A DNA stretch of 41,567 bases from an uncultured Haemophilus sp. (GCA_905205995.1 CAJLFU010000016.1:1-41567); one strand, 5' to 3'; positions 23,385 through 33,586 are shown, numbered from the stretch's first letter. Notes: a model not told the origin generated them from the sequence alone. Translations and numbers: made by a program.

Positions 23385-25088
23385 TTAAAAAAACGTGTGA
23401 GGAAGCGTGATTTTCACGATAGTACCACCTTGCTCCCCTTTTGAAATACTGAACTGAGCATTTAATTGTCGACTGCGCTCTGTCATGATATTTAAACCAT
23501 AATGTCCGTCTGGCTCGTCTAGTGTAGGAATCCCTACGCCATTATCTTGTACGAGGATTTCATATTCACCCTCGGCATTAATATGGGCTTTTACTTCTAT
23601 ACGTGTACCTTTAGAGTGCTTAATCGCATTTAACGTTGCTTCACGTACAATTTGCAGAACGTGCACTAATTCTTGTGGATTTAAACTTTGTGATGGCAAA
23701 CTACATTCCACACTCATTTGCATCTTCGTTTGTGAACGCAAACTTTCAATAACTTGTTCCAAGGCAACCTGTAAATTGGCTTCTTGAACCGTTAAACGGA
23801 AAGTCGCCAATAATTCTCGTAATTGAGAATAACCATCTGATAAGGCTTGTTCAAATTCACCAATGATGGCAATGCTTTTCTCTTTTGATTCCTCGTCTTC
23901 TTTCTTCAAATTATGCTTTAACAGCGTTAATTGAATTTGTAAGAAAGACAGCACTTGTGCCAACGAGTCATGTAATTCCCGTGCAATAATTGACCGCTCT
24001 TCCATCAATAAGAGTTGCTCTTGTTGGCGTTGCGTTTTATGGGAATACAAGGCTTTTGCCACCATTTGCCCTAAGTTTTTCATCATACGCGGATCAGGAC
24101 AAGGTAAACCGGCTTGCCACGAGAGCACAGCCAAGTTTTCATTTTCAATAGAGAGCTCTTCGACTTGAATCGTTTGTTTTGGATCTTTTTGTCCAAAAGA
24201 AATTTCCCAATGTTCTGAGCCGAAAATTTCTAACTCGATGTAGCGTAAATGTTCACTAACACGAATATGATTGAGCACTTGACTTAAGATTTTATCATTA
24301 ATCTTAGTGGGCATAAGTAACTGAGAGCTTTGATAAAGTGTTGTTAAAGAGCGGTTGGTTTGACGCAACTTTTGCGTTTGGTCATTTACCGCATCTTCTA
24401 AACGCGAATAAAGTCGCCCTAACTCAGAGGACATTTGGGTAAACACTTTCGCTAAAATACCGAGTTCATTATTGCTTTCTGTATCAAGCTGGATATGGTT
24501 AAACTGCCCCATTTGTACTTGCATACTGGCTTTGGTCATAAGCTCTAACGGTTTCACTACTTCGCGCTTCATATACCAAATCACATAAGACACCATCGCA
24601 AGAATCAATAGCATAGAAACACACAATACCGAAACCGCAATAATCCATTTTAGTTCAGTAAAGCGTTGTAATTCCAATACGAAATCATCAACATCTTGTA
24701 CATAACTTTTTAATTCTGCGTGGTATTTTTCGATTTGGTGGCTACGCGCGAAATCGGACATCACCGCCCAGCGTTTAAGAATTTTTTGATAGGACTCTCT
24801 CACACCTGATGGCGCAAAAAGCTGATTTTGCACTGTCAGCAAAGCATCGGCATTGAGACTGCGTTGATAACGCACCAGATTCTGTTCAACCGTATCCGGT
24901 GAACGTTCCATTTCCGTTAATAGCCGATAACTTTGCATACGCAAAGAACCGGAAATATTAATGGCTTCCGCATCCGATTTATTACTGGCCATCACGATCA
25001 AACTCAATGAGCTAATAATGCCCATGAAGATAATGACCACAAATAAATATTTAGCAATACGGGTAGAAACTGAACGTTTAGCGTACAC
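23385..25088 (-). CDS. narQ: Nitrate/nitrite sensor histidine kinase NarQ
   Basis: A 567-residue inner-membrane sensor kinase for nitrate and nitrite that phosphorylates NarP. After TM1 the nitrate-binding P-box D-A-E-A-I-N-I-S-G-S-L-R-M-Q-S-Y-R is intact. TM2 lies near residues 145-168, followed by HAMP, a cysteine-poor linker, the HisKA_3 box E-E-R-S-I-I-A-R-E-L-H-D-S-L-A-Q and the ATP-binding D-N-G-V-G-I-P. The start codon is GTG with a weak ribosome site; the N-terminal V-Y-A-K-R-S-V-S aligns with the E. coli NarQ start. No response regulator is adjacent, as is usual for narQ. Confidence 0.95.
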   Translation of the reverse strand: MYAKRSVSTRIAKYLFVVIIFMGIISSLSLIVMASNKSDAEAINISGSLRMQSYRLLTEMERSPDTVEQNLVRYQRSLNADALLTVQNQLFAPSGVRESYQKILKRWAVMSDFARSHQIEKYHAELKSYVQDVDDFVLELQRFTELKWIIAVSVLCVSMLLILAMVSYVIWYMKREVVKPLELMTKASMQVQMGQFNHIQLDTESNNELGILAKVFTQMSSELGRLYSRLEDAVNDQTQKLRQTNRSLTTLYQSSQLLMPTKINDKILSQVLNHIRVSEHLRYIELEIFGSEHWEISFGQKDPKQTIQVEELSIENENLAVLSWQAGLPCPDPRMMKNLGQMVAKALYSHKTQRQQEQLLLMEERSIIARELHDSLAQVLSFLQIQLTLLKHNLKKEDEESKEKSIAIIGEFEQALSDGYSQLRELLATFRLTVQEANLQVALEQVIESLRSQTKMQMSVECSLPSQSLNPQELVHVLQIVREATLNAIKHSKGTRIEVKAHINAEGEYEILVQDNGVGIPTLDEPDGHYGLNIMTERSRQLNAQFSISKGEQGGTIVKITLPHTFF

Positions 25089-25167
25089 GATAATTCTTCA
25101 AAATTGGAAAAAGTGACCATAGTTTAGCACAAAGTGCGGTTGAAATTGGCTGATTTTTCACAAATAA

Positions 25168-25195
25168 AAAACATCGGTTTTAACCCCGATGTTTT
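25168..25195 (-). terminator. Terminator of the MFS transporter gene
   Basis: AAAACATCGG (25168-25177) pairs perfectly with CCGATGTTTT (25186-25195); on the minus strand the stem is followed by TTTTTT. It separates the MFS gene from narQ. Confidence 0.88.
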
Positions 25196-25222
25196 CAAAA
25201 ACTTGAATTTTTTTGACCGCAC

Positions 25223-26437
25223 TTAGCTTAATTCTTTGCCTTTTAATTCGGGCACTAAGAAGACTGTCGCTACCATGTCGATGACATAAATCACCGCTAA
25301 GAAAGCAATCGCAATGCTGAATGAATACGCAGATACTATCGCCCCAACCACAACCGGTCCGAAACCACCAACGGCACGACCTAGGTTAAACAACACATTT
25401 TGTGCCGTTGCACGCGCTTCTGTCGGATAAGCTTCTGCCATTAATGCGCCATAACCGCCCATCATGCCGTTCACAAACATCCCCAAGAAGGCACCGGCCA
25501 CCAACATGGCAGTTGGATCAGTTAATTGAGAGTAAGTGATGATGCTGATCACAGCACCAAGTTGGAATAGTAAGAAACTTGGTTTACGTCCGATTCTATC
25601 GGCTAGACGACCAAAAATCCAAATCCCTGCCATCATGCCGCATACGGTAACCGCCGTCCATAAACCTGATTTCGTTAAACTAAAGCCAAGTTGTTTAGAT
25701 AAGAAGTTTGGCATCCAAATTATAATACCGTAGTAACCGAAGTTTTGTACGGAAGTTAACACCACCACACCAAGGCTCACTTTTGTGGTTGCTTTATCTT
25801 TCACTAAGAGTTTGAAAGATTCCAGTTTAGATATTTTTTGGATTGAAAGTTCAGTCTGTTTTTGCGAGAAAATTTCAGGTTCATGTAAGCGAACGCGTAA
25901 ATACCAAGCAACAAATGCAGGGAAGATACCAACAACGAACATGCCTCGCCAGCCAATATGTGGAAGCAATACAGGGGTGAGTAACGCCGCTGCTAACACA
26001 CCAACTTGCCAACCTAACGCCACATAAGACGCAGCTTTTGCTCGGTGTTTTGCTGGCCAAGCTTCAATGGCTAATGCCATACCGATACCAAATTCACCGC
26101 CCAAACCGATACCCGCGATAGTACGATAAATTAATAAATCCCAATAGCCTTGTGCGATTGCACATAAACCGGTAAATACGGCGAAGAGTACGATTGTCCA
26201 AGTCAGCACACGTACTCGCCCATAACGATCGCTTAATGCACCAAATACAATACCGCCCACCACAGCACCAATAAGTGTCCAGGTAACTAATGAGCCAGAT
26301 TGTGCGGGAGTTAAATTAAGATCTGCCGAAATGGCACTAAGCATAAATCCAAGAATAAGAAGATCGAATCCATCCATCGCGTAGCCGACAGCTGATCCAA
26401 TCAAGGCTTTCCAGCCATATTGATTGACGTTTGTCAT
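25223..26437 (-). CDS. Major facilitator superfamily transporter
   Basis: A 404-residue 12-segment MFS permease. TM1 holds G-Y-A-M-D-G-F-D, typical of the aromatic acid:proton and sialate:proton symporter branches. The loop 2-3 motif G-A-L-S-D-R-Y-G-R-V-R and its repeat R-L-A-D-R-I-G-R-K are clear, and G-G-E-F-G-I-G-M follows in TM4. Substrate cannot be told from the sequence; an organic acid or sugar acid is the best guess. It is a single gene with its own terminator. A small hairpin (GCTAC 26454-26458, GTAGC 26465-26469) lies next to its GGGACC ribosome site. Confidence 0.85.
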   Translation of the reverse strand: MTNVNQYGWKALIGSAVGYAMDGFDLLILGFMLSAISADLNLTPAQSGSLVTWTLIGAVVGGIVFGALSDRYGRVRVLTWTIVLFAVFTGLCAIAQGYWDLLIYRTIAGIGLGGEFGIGMALAIEAWPAKHRAKAASYVALGWQVGVLAAALLTPVLLPHIGWRGMFVVGIFPAFVAWYLRVRLHEPEIFSQKQTELSIQKISKLESFKLLVKDKATTKVSLGVVVLTSVQNFGYYGIIIWMPNFLSKQLGFSLTKSGLWTAVTVCGMMAGIWIFGRLADRIGRKPSFLLFQLGAVISIITYSQLTDPTAMLVAGAFLGMFVNGMMGGYGALMAEAYPTEARATAQNVLFNLGRAVGGFGPVVVGAIVSAYSFSIAIAFLAVIYVIDMVATVFLVPELKGKELS

Positions 26438-26579
26438 GATTGAGGTCCCTTTTGCTACTCACGGGTAGCGTTTAAAGTGAAATGATGAGGAAAGAAATTT
26501 TCCGATGCGTAGTTTAGAGAAATTAACGGAATTTTGCAAGAATGAGAAAAGTAAAGTGCGGTTGATTTTATTTAAGTTT

Positions 26580-26732
26580 TTATTTTTTCAATAAAATTCG
26601 AATTAATAAGGCAATGGCTGCCGCATCATCTACTAAACCTAATGGGCCAAGCACCGCTTCAGGCAAAATATCAATGGGACTGAACAAATAAATCAGAATG
26701 ATGGCGATTTTAATTAACTTCGTTTTATTCAT
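26580..26732 (-). CDS. Small DUF1232 (YkvA-like) membrane protein
   Basis: A 50-residue protein read from ATG 26732 (or two residues earlier from 26738). It starts M-N-K-T-K-L-I-K-I-A and contains the DUF1232 core S-P-I-D-I-L-P-E followed by G-P-L-G-L-V-D-D-A. The D-I-L-P and L-V-D-D signatures are characteristic of YkvA-like proteins. Two short hydrophobic stretches flank the core. Function is unknown. No strong ribosome site is seen. It lies between the MFS gene and the ferredoxin gene on the same strand, with a 35-base gap after the latter. Confidence 0.75.
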   Translation of the reverse strand: MNKTKLIKIAIILIYLFSPIDILPEAVLGPLGLVDDAAAIALLIRILLKK

Positions 26733-26767
26733 AGTCATTGGACGAAAAGAAAAAGATCAGGTAAATT

Positions 26768-27028
26768 CTACAACTTATCCGAATGGTGAATCATCACAAA
26801 ACGTTCCCAAAGCTGCTCTTCGCTTTCTTGATGCTCAGGATCTGGCTTGATGCAGTTTGTAATCGGGCAAACTTTTTGGCAAGTTGGCGTGTCATAATGA
26901 CCAACACATTCCGTACAAAGTACAGGATCGATCACATAGATCTCCTCGCCGATTGAAATTGCTTCATTCGGGCATTCGGGGAGACACATATCGCAGTTTG
27001 TGCATTTGTTTGTGATCAGTAACGCCAT
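26768..27028 (-). CDS. yfhL: YfhL family 4Fe-4S ferredoxin
   Basis: An 86-residue ferredoxin with two [4Fe-4S] sites. The first is C-T-N-C-D-M-C-L-P-E-C-P at residues 9-20; the second is C-T-E-C-V-G-H-Y-D-T-P-T-C-Q-K-V-C-P, with the long insertion between the second and third cysteine typical of the YfhL/FdxA-like group. It is a cytoplasmic electron carrier whose partner is not evident here. It is well preceded by AAGGAATGG and diverges from the RNase I gene. Confidence 0.9.
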   Translation of the reverse strand: MALLITNKCTNCDMCLPECPNEAISIGEEIYVIDPVLCTECVGHYDTPTCQKVCPITNCIKPDPEHQESEEQLWERFVMIHHSDKL

Positions 27029-27103
27029 ACCATTCCTTTATATGAGAAAGCGGCGAATTATAGCCGACAAAAGCAAAATTGACAAAATTTAAACAGGATT
27101 TTT

Positions 27104-27817
27104 ATGAAAAAACAGGTTTCCACTCTTTCCCTTATTGCCCTTGCCGCATTTAGTATTTGGCAATATTTCACTGAACACAAAAAAGACACCAAACCAGCCC
27201 CAACAACCACACAACAGCAAAGTCAAAGTGCGGTCAAAAATACCCAAGATTTTGGTAATTATGATGTCATCATGCGCGATGATGCCATTGGACAAAATAA
27301 AAATGCCCCTGTTGATTATTATATGTTGGCCTTATCTTGGTCGCCGGCATTCTGTGAAAAACAACGTGCGCAATATGGCAATAATTTACCTGATTCAGCG
27401 CAATATCAATGTAGTACAAAAAATCAATTTGGCTGGGTAGTGCATGGCTTATGGCCACAAAATGCGAATGCGCGTTCTGTTACGGATCATCCACGTTTCT
27501 GTAAGGGTGATTTAGCGCCACTTCCAATTGAAACGCTCGAGCCTTACCTTTCAATTTCACCAGGCGCCAAACTATTGCAAGGCGAATGGGAAAAACACGG
27601 TAGCTGTGCGTTTGATTCAGCAGAAGCTTATTTCAAACAAGAGAAAGCATTATTTGAATCGCTTTCTTTGCCAAACGAACAATTAAGCCGTAAAGAATTA
27701 TTTCAATGGATGAAGCAACATAATCCGCAATTAAAAGGCGCTTATTTAGGGGCGAGCCATAACGAATTATTTATTTGCTACGATCGCCAATGGCAAGTAA
27801 TCGATTGCCCAAAATAA
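27104..27817 (+). CDS. rna: Ribonuclease I (RNase T2 family)
   Basis: A 237-residue periplasmic endoribonuclease of the T2 family. Both catalytic boxes are intact: W-V-V-H-G-L-W-P-Q near residue 112 and E-W-E-K-H-G-S-C-A near 161, supplying the two histidines. Several cysteines fit disulfides of the fold. The N-terminus (residues 4-22) is hydrophobic but lacks an obvious signal peptidase I site, so it may be a membrane-tethered form. A low-complexity Thr/Gln linker follows and contains an uptake signal. It is a single gene, with pgk 98 bases downstream. Confidence 0.92.
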   Translation: MKKQVSTLSLIALAAFSIWQYFTEHKKDTKPAPTTTQQQSQSAVKNTQDFGNYDVIMRDDAIGQNKNAPVDYYMLALSWSPAFCEKQRAQYGNNLPDSAQYQCSTKNQFGWVVHGLWPQNANARSVTDHPRFCKGDLAPLPIETLEPYLSISPGAKLLQGEWEKHGSCAFDSAEAYFKQEKALFESLSLPNEQLSRKELFQWMKQHNPQLKGAYLGASHNELFICYDRQWQVIDCPK

Positions 27818-27849
27818 GCATAATTCGCTTTTTTATTTGATCTACATCG

Positions 27850-27877
27850 TTACAACCTAGTAAGAACTAGGTATAAT
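27850..27877 (+). promoter_or_regulatory. pgk promoter with a palindrome filling the spacer
   Basis: TTACAA (27850-27855) and consensus TATAAT (27872-27877) are spaced by 16 bases. The spacer consists of the perfect inverted repeat ACCTAG-TAAGAA-CTAGGT (27855-27872). A protein bound there would block polymerase, so this reads as an operator. The regulator is unknown. Confidence 0.65.
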
Positions 27878-27915
27878 GTCCCCGTTTAATTTTAACTAAC
27901 CCAAGAGGAAAGCTT

Positions 27916-29076
27916 ATGTCAGTAATCAAAATGACCGACTTAGATTTAAAAGGTAAACGTGTATTTATTCGTGCGGACTTAAACGTGCCAGTAAAAGATG
28001 GCAAAGTGACATCTGATGCGCGTATTCGTGCGACTATCCCGACGTTAAAACTGGCTTTAGAGAAAGGCGCAAAAGTGATGGTTACCTCTCACTTAGGTCG
28101 TCCAACTGAAGGGGAATTCAAACCTGAAGACTCTTTACAACCAGTTGTTGATTACTTAAAAAACGCAGGCTTCAATGTGCGTTTAGAACAAGACTACTTA
28201 AACGGTGTGGATGTTAAAGAAGGCGAAATCGTTGTTTTAGAAAACGTTCGCGTGAACAAAGGTGAGAAGAAAAACGATCCTGAATTAGGTAAAAAATATG
28301 CCGCACTTTGTGATGTATTCGTGATGGATGCATTCGGTACCGCTCACCGTGCGCAAGCATCAACTTACGGCGTAGCGGAGTTTGCTCCAGTTGCTTGTGC
28401 AGGTCCATTACTTGCAGCAGAATTAGATGCGTTAGGTAAAGCATTAAAAGAACCTGCTCGCCCAATGGTTGCAATTGTAGGCGGTTCAAAAGTTTCCACT
28501 AAATTAGAAGTATTAAACTCTCTTTCAAAAATTGCTGACCAAATTATCGTGGGCGGTGGTATTGCGAACACTTTCATCGCGGCAGCAGGTCACAATGTGG
28601 GTAAATCTTTATATGAAGAAGATTTAATTCCTGTGGCAAAAGAGTTAGCAGCAAGCACTGACATCCCAGTTCCAGTTGATGTGCGTGTAGGTACAGAATT
28701 CTCTGAAACAGCGCCAGCAACAGAAAAATCAGTGACTGAAGTGAAAGATGATGAATCGATCTTCGATATCGGTGATAAATCTGCAGAACAATTAGCAGAA
28801 ATCATCAAAAATGCAAAAACCGTTTTATGGAATGGTCCTGTTGGCGTGTTTGAATTCCCTAACTTCCGTAAAGGGACTGAAATCATTTCTCACGCGATTG
28901 CAAACAGCGATGCATTCTCTATCGCAGGTGGTGGTGATACTTTAGCCGCTATCGATTTATTCGGTATTGCAGATAAAATCTCTTACATCTCTACCGGTGG
29001 TGGCGCATTCTTAGAATTCGTTGAAGGTAAAGTATTACCAGCAGTAGAAATTCTTGAAAAACGTGCGAATGGTTAA
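27916..29076 (+). CDS. pgk: Phosphoglycerate kinase Pgk
   Basis: A 386-residue glycolytic kinase that transfers phosphate from 1,3-bisphosphoglycerate to ADP. Present are R-A-D-L-N-V-P near residue 19, T-S-H-L-G-R-P near 57, the hinge region with I-V-G-G-S-K-V-S-T-K near 190 and the C-terminal G-G-G-D-T motif near 339 for nucleotide binding. Length is typical. It starts behind AGAGGAAAG. No terminator separates it from the lipoprotein gene and fba that follow, so the three are probably on one transcript. Confidence 0.98.
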   Translation: MSVIKMTDLDLKGKRVFIRADLNVPVKDGKVTSDARIRATIPTLKLALEKGAKVMVTSHLGRPTEGEFKPEDSLQPVVDYLKNAGFNVRLEQDYLNGVDVKEGEIVVLENVRVNKGEKKNDPELGKKYAALCDVFVMDAFGTAHRAQASTYGVAEFAPVACAGPLLAAELDALGKALKEPARPMVAIVGGSKVSTKLEVLNSLSKIADQIIVGGGIANTFIAAAGHNVGKSLYEEDLIPVAKELAASTDIPVPVDVRVGTEFSETAPATEKSVTEVKDDESIFDIGDKSAEQLAEIIKNAKTVLWNGPVGVFEFPNFRKGTEIISHAIANSDAFSIAGGGDTLAAIDLFGIADKISYISTGGGAFLEFVEGKVLPAVEILEKRANG

Positions 29077-29108
29077 TTGGAAAAAATTGCTAATCTAAGG
29101 TCTAGTTT

Positions 29109-29384
29109 ATGATAAATGAGCCTAAAGCCTCAGCTCCCTGTCTATTAGTTAGTGTTATACTATTAACTGCTTGTAGTGATGGAAGTTCCAGTGTCTACAA
29201 TACAAGGCACTTATCTGGCTCCAGTTTGGAGCAACAAGCTCAGTTGGAATGTATTCATAATATTGCAGATCAAAATACAGGCACCTCTCAAGGTTATTTA
29301 GCTAAGTGTCCAAGATCTGCTAAATGGCATTCTGACAAGACAATGGAGCGTATTTATCTTAAGCGACCTATGTTTAAAAAGTGA
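29109..29384 (+). CDS. Small putative lipoprotein between pgk and fba
   Basis: I do not recognise this 91-residue protein. A hydrophobic stretch (residues 11-21) ends in the lipobox L-T-A-C, making C22 the likely lipid attachment site. The preceding N-region has only one lysine and is unusually long. The mature part is short, polar and carries two more cysteines (C48 and C66). It starts 32 bases after pgk with AAGG upstream, and fba follows 63 bases later. pgk and fba are more often direct neighbours, so this gene appears inserted. No terminator is seen on either side. Confidence 0.65.
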   Translation: MINEPKASAPCLLVSVILLTACSDGSSSVYNTRHLSGSSLEQQAQLECIHNIADQNTGTSQGYLAKCPRSAKWHSDKTMERIYLKRPMFKK

Positions 29385-29447
29385 TCACCTTCTCACAAAC
29401 GTCAATGATGGATTTAATCCTCCCAAACATATAAGGAAAAAGTAAAA

Positions 29448-30527
<1,080 letters not shown>

Positions 30528-30551
30528 TCCATAAAAATAGACTAAAATAAG

Positions 30552-30577
30552 ACCGCACTTTCTAGTGCGGTTTTTTA
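30552..30577 (+). terminator. fba terminator built on an uptake signal
   Basis: ACCGCACT (30552-30559) pairs with AGTGCGGT (30564-30571) around four bases and is followed by TTTTTT. The left arm is an exact uptake signal (30552-30560); the right arm is an 8-of-9 copy. Confidence 0.9.
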
Positions 30578-30608
30578 TTTTACATAATCTAAACATCGGC
30601 CATTATCT

Positions 30609-31853
30609 ATGCAAATAACAAAACAAAATTGGTTACCTACTACAATAAATTTTGCTGTAACGCTGTTCTTTCTTTCGATATTTATTGTCAAAGGTGGATA
30701 TAATGCTGCGCCTACTCTATTGATGTTAATCGGTTTAGGTTATGGCGTTTATGCTTTGATCAAGAAACCACTTTTAAACTTATCGAAAGTTGATAAATGG
30801 TTAATTTATAGCTACCTTTTTTATTTTCTTACATTTGTACTTTCCCTCTGCATTAACGGGGGAAAAATGCGTGATCTAGATACGGTAAGTCGTGTTGTTT
30901 TCTTAATTCCTGTTTTACTTTTATTATTAAAATATCCAATTAAAACCTGTGTATTGAGTTACTCTATCCCCCTTGGTGGTATTGTATCTGTCTGCATCGC
31001 GCTTTATGATAAATTCATCTTGAATCTACGCCCAGAGCAAAACCCTCGAATTATGCATATTCAAGGTGGTGATATTTCTATGTCATTAGGTATTTTGAGC
31101 CTGATTGTTGCCCTATATGCTTATCAAAAAAGAGAGGTAAAATTGACCGCTCTTAGTGTGATTGGTTCTTTATGTGGCATCGTAGGAAGCTTGCTTTCTA
31201 CCGCTCGTGGAGGATGGGTTGCACTACCGATCTTACTTATTGTTATCCTTTGGATTTATCGCCATTCCCTTTCAAAACGTTTTTTCCTGACTTTCTTTGG
31301 AATCATTGCCGTAGCAAGCGTTGGCATTAGCCAAATGCCCAATAACCGAATTATGGAACGTATTAACGTTGCCCAAAAAGATATCCAACTTTATCTAGAC
31401 AAAAATAATGGTAACACCTCTCTAGGAGCTCGTTTTGAAATGTGGAAAAGTGCACTGGAAATGGTAAAAGAAAAACCCCTATTTGGCTGGGGCATTCAAG
31501 GGGCAACAGAAAAACGTAAACAAGAAACAAAAGAACGAATTGCCACAGGTAACATTGGGCAATTTACTCATGCTCATAACCAATATTTAGATGACCTATC
31601 CAAACGAGGAATTGTTGGGTTGTTAGCCTTGCTTGCTGTTTTATTTATCCCTCTACGTACCTTTATGAAAAACCTGAAAACAGCAAATAATGAGATCAAA
31701 CTAATTGCAACATTAGGCGTTACCCATATTTTATCTGTGATGATCTATGGCTTAAGCCAAGGTTTCTTGGTACATAATTCAGGTACTATTTTTTACTTTT
31801 TCTTAACGATTGTGTTTTATACCGCAATACGAACACGGCAAAAGGCAGAATAA
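30609..31853 (+). CDS. O-antigen ligase / polymerase family membrane protein (WaaL-like)
   Basis: A 414-residue inner-membrane protein with about 10-12 hydrophobic segments. The periplasmic Wzy_C/WaaL region contains a G-A-R-F-E-M-W-K-S-A-L motif near residue 277 and F-T-H-A-H-N-Q-Y-L-D near 318, with the histidine typical of ligases that attach glycan to lipid A-core or to protein. The sequence cannot tell LPS from glycoprotein ligase. Its stop and the start of the following glycosyltransferase overlap by one base, so the pair is coexpressed and probably concerns lipooligosaccharide. Confidence 0.85.
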   Translation: MQITKQNWLPTTINFAVTLFFLSIFIVKGGYNAAPTLLMLIGLGYGVYALIKKPLLNLSKVDKWLIYSYLFYFLTFVLSLCINGGKMRDLDTVSRVVFLIPVLLLLLKYPIKTCVLSYSIPLGGIVSVCIALYDKFILNLRPEQNPRIMHIQGGDISMSLGILSLIVALYAYQKREVKLTALSVIGSLCGIVGSLLSTARGGWVALPILLIVILWIYRHSLSKRFFLTFFGIIAVASVGISQMPNNRIMERINVAQKDIQLYLDKNNGNTSLGARFEMWKSALEMVKEKPLFGWGIQGATEKRKQETKERIATGNIGQFTHAHNQYLDDLSKRGIVGLLALLAVLFIPLRTFMKNLKTANNEIKLIATLGVTHILSVMIYGLSQGFLVHNSGTIFYFFLTIVFYTAIRTRQKAE

Positions 31854-32881
31854 TGAAAATTTTAGTCATTCGTAACGATAAACTGGGCGATTTTGTTCAG
31901 GCGTTTCCGGCTTTTGCGATGTTGAAAGCCTCAAATCCCGAGCTAAAACTGACCGCACTTGTGCCAGCTTATACAGCCCCATTGGCTCAAATTTGTCCCT
32001 ATTTAGATGATGTCATCATTGATAGTGCCAAGAACGACAAAGCGGATTTCAATCGTCTTGTTAAAGAAATCAAAGAGCAGCAATTTGATGGCATAATTAG
32101 CTTCTTTTCCAATACCCATAACGGTAAATTAGCATGGAAAAGTGGAATTCCTTATCGTCTTGCGCCCGCAACAAAATGGGTGCAAATCCTTTATAACCAT
32201 CGTTTGACACAACGCCGCTCACGCTCAGAAAAATCTGAAGCAGAATACAATCAAGATCTGGCTCGGGCGTTCTTAAAAAAACACAACATGCCAATTGTGG
32301 AACCCAAACCACCTTACCTTTCACTTCCTGAAAGTGCAGTTAAAAATCAACGTATTTTTCTTCAAGAACAATTCGGTTTATCGGCAGATAAAAAATGGGT
32401 ATTTGTGCATAGCGGAACAGGTGGTTCAGCAACAAGCCTTTCGTTGACACAATATGCTCAATTGATACAAGGTTTATTAAGCGAATTTGATTGCCAGATT
32501 ATCTTAACTGCAGGACCGGGTGAAAGTGAAAAAGCCCATGAGTTAGCGGCAAAAATCGACAGCCCAAATGTAGTTGTTTACGATAAGAATAAAGGATTGG
32601 TTGATTTTGCACACTCTCTAGCTTGTGCTGATTTATTCATTGCGGGCTCTACTGGACCATTGCATTTAAGCAGTGCATTCAATGTGCCAACAATCGGATT
32701 CTATCCAAACAGTCGCTCATCTCAGCCTCGTCGCTGGAAACCGATTAACGATGCAGACAAACACCTTGCTTTCTGCCCGCCAAAAGGGAGAGAGGAAATG
32801 AACCTAGGCTTAATTTCTATTGATGATGCCTTAGTGGAGATTATCCCCTTCGTGCGGAAGATGTGGCAAGCGAGCAATTGA
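31853..32881 (+). CDS. Family 9 glycosyltransferase (heptosyltransferase-like)
   Basis: A 342-residue GT9 enzyme, the family of LPS heptosyltransferases. The N-terminus reads V-I-R-N-D-K-L-G-D-F-V-Q-A-F-P-A, the acceptor-domain signature. The C-terminal donor domain has H-S-G-T-G-G-S near residue 181 and A-G-S-T-G-P-L-H-L-S-S-A near 263, the nucleotide-sugar site. Sugar and acceptor are not determinable. It is coupled to the WaaL-like gene by a one-base overlap. Its last 51 bases overlap, in antisense, the end of the YczE-like gene. Confidence 0.88.
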   Translation: MKILVIRNDKLGDFVQAFPAFAMLKASNPELKLTALVPAYTAPLAQICPYLDDVIIDSAKNDKADFNRLVKEIKEQQFDGIISFFSNTHNGKLAWKSGIPYRLAPATKWVQILYNHRLTQRRSRSEKSEAEYNQDLARAFLKKHNMPIVEPKPPYLSLPESAVKNQRIFLQEQFGLSADKKWVFVHSGTGGSATSLSLTQYAQLIQGLLSEFDCQIILTAGPGESEKAHELAAKIDSPNVVVYDKNKGLVDFAHSLACADLFIAGSTGPLHLSSAFNVPTIGFYPNSRSSQPRRWKPINDADKHLAFCPPKGREEMNLGLISIDDALVEIIPFVRKMWQASN

Positions 32882-33496
32882 GTTTAAGCATAACTGCACT
32901 ATCCAACCTATCGCGGCGGCAAAAACAACGGTACCAATTCCGACTGTGCCGCCGAGAATATAACCTAACACACAAACCGACACTTCAAGGCTTGTTCTCA
33001 CAATCCCCACTTTTAAATGAAGGCGTTGACAAAGCCCTACCATTAAACCATCCCGCGGGCCAGCTCCTTGATGACAAGTTAAATATAATGCCGTCCCTAA
33101 TCCATAAAGCAAAAGCCCTATTCCACCGAATAAAATTCGGCTAAAAAGTGCGGTCGGTTCAGGCACTATTTTCGTGGTTAAGCCAAGGAAAAAGGCAATC
33201 ACAATAATATTCAGAATAGTGCCAAGCCCAAACCTTAATTTGAGGGGAATCCAGGCTAACATTACCAAACAGCTAATCCAAAATGATGACCAACCAATAC
33301 TCACCTTAGCTTGTAATGCCACACCTTGAGAAAGCACGGTCCAAGGTGAAGAACCCAAATTAGCGAGCACAATTAAGCCATCTCCAATACCCAGTATTGC
33401 CAATGCAAATAAGAGCATCGACATGGTTTTACCTTCGACCGACCATAGCGATTTGGCTGCCCAACTGGTGTGGGGAATCACCCGTGCTTTTTTCAT
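32831..33496 (-). CDS. YczE/YitT-like membrane protein
   Basis: A 221-residue inner-membrane protein of the YczE/YyaS/YitT group, with about five or six hydrophobic segments. Family hallmarks are the G-S-S-P-W-T-V-L motif near residue 50 and the H-Q-G-A-G-P-R-D-G-L-M-V-G motif near 142. Function is unknown. The start at 33496, preceded by GGGA, matches the usual length of about 215; a longer frame begins at 33568 but with no ribosome site. The stop lies within the converging glycosyltransferase gene. It diverges from yjjI and shares that promoter region. Confidence 0.8.
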   Translation of the reverse strand: MKKARVIPHTSWAAKSLWSVEGKTMSMLLFALAILGIGDGLIVLANLGSSPWTVLSQGVALQAKVSIGWSSFWISCLVMLAWIPLKLRFGLGTILNIIVIAFFLGLTTKIVPEPTALFSRILFGGIGLLLYGLGTALYLTCHQGAGPRDGLMVGLCQRLHLKVGIVRTSLEVSVCVLGYILGGTVGIGTVVFAAAIGWIVQLCLNSIARLPHLPHEGDNLH

Positions 33497-33586
33497 ATTA
33501 TTCCCGTTTATATTTAACGCCGACATCATAATAGTAAACCCGATAAAACCCAAACATTTTAACGTCATATGATATAACCGAATTGA

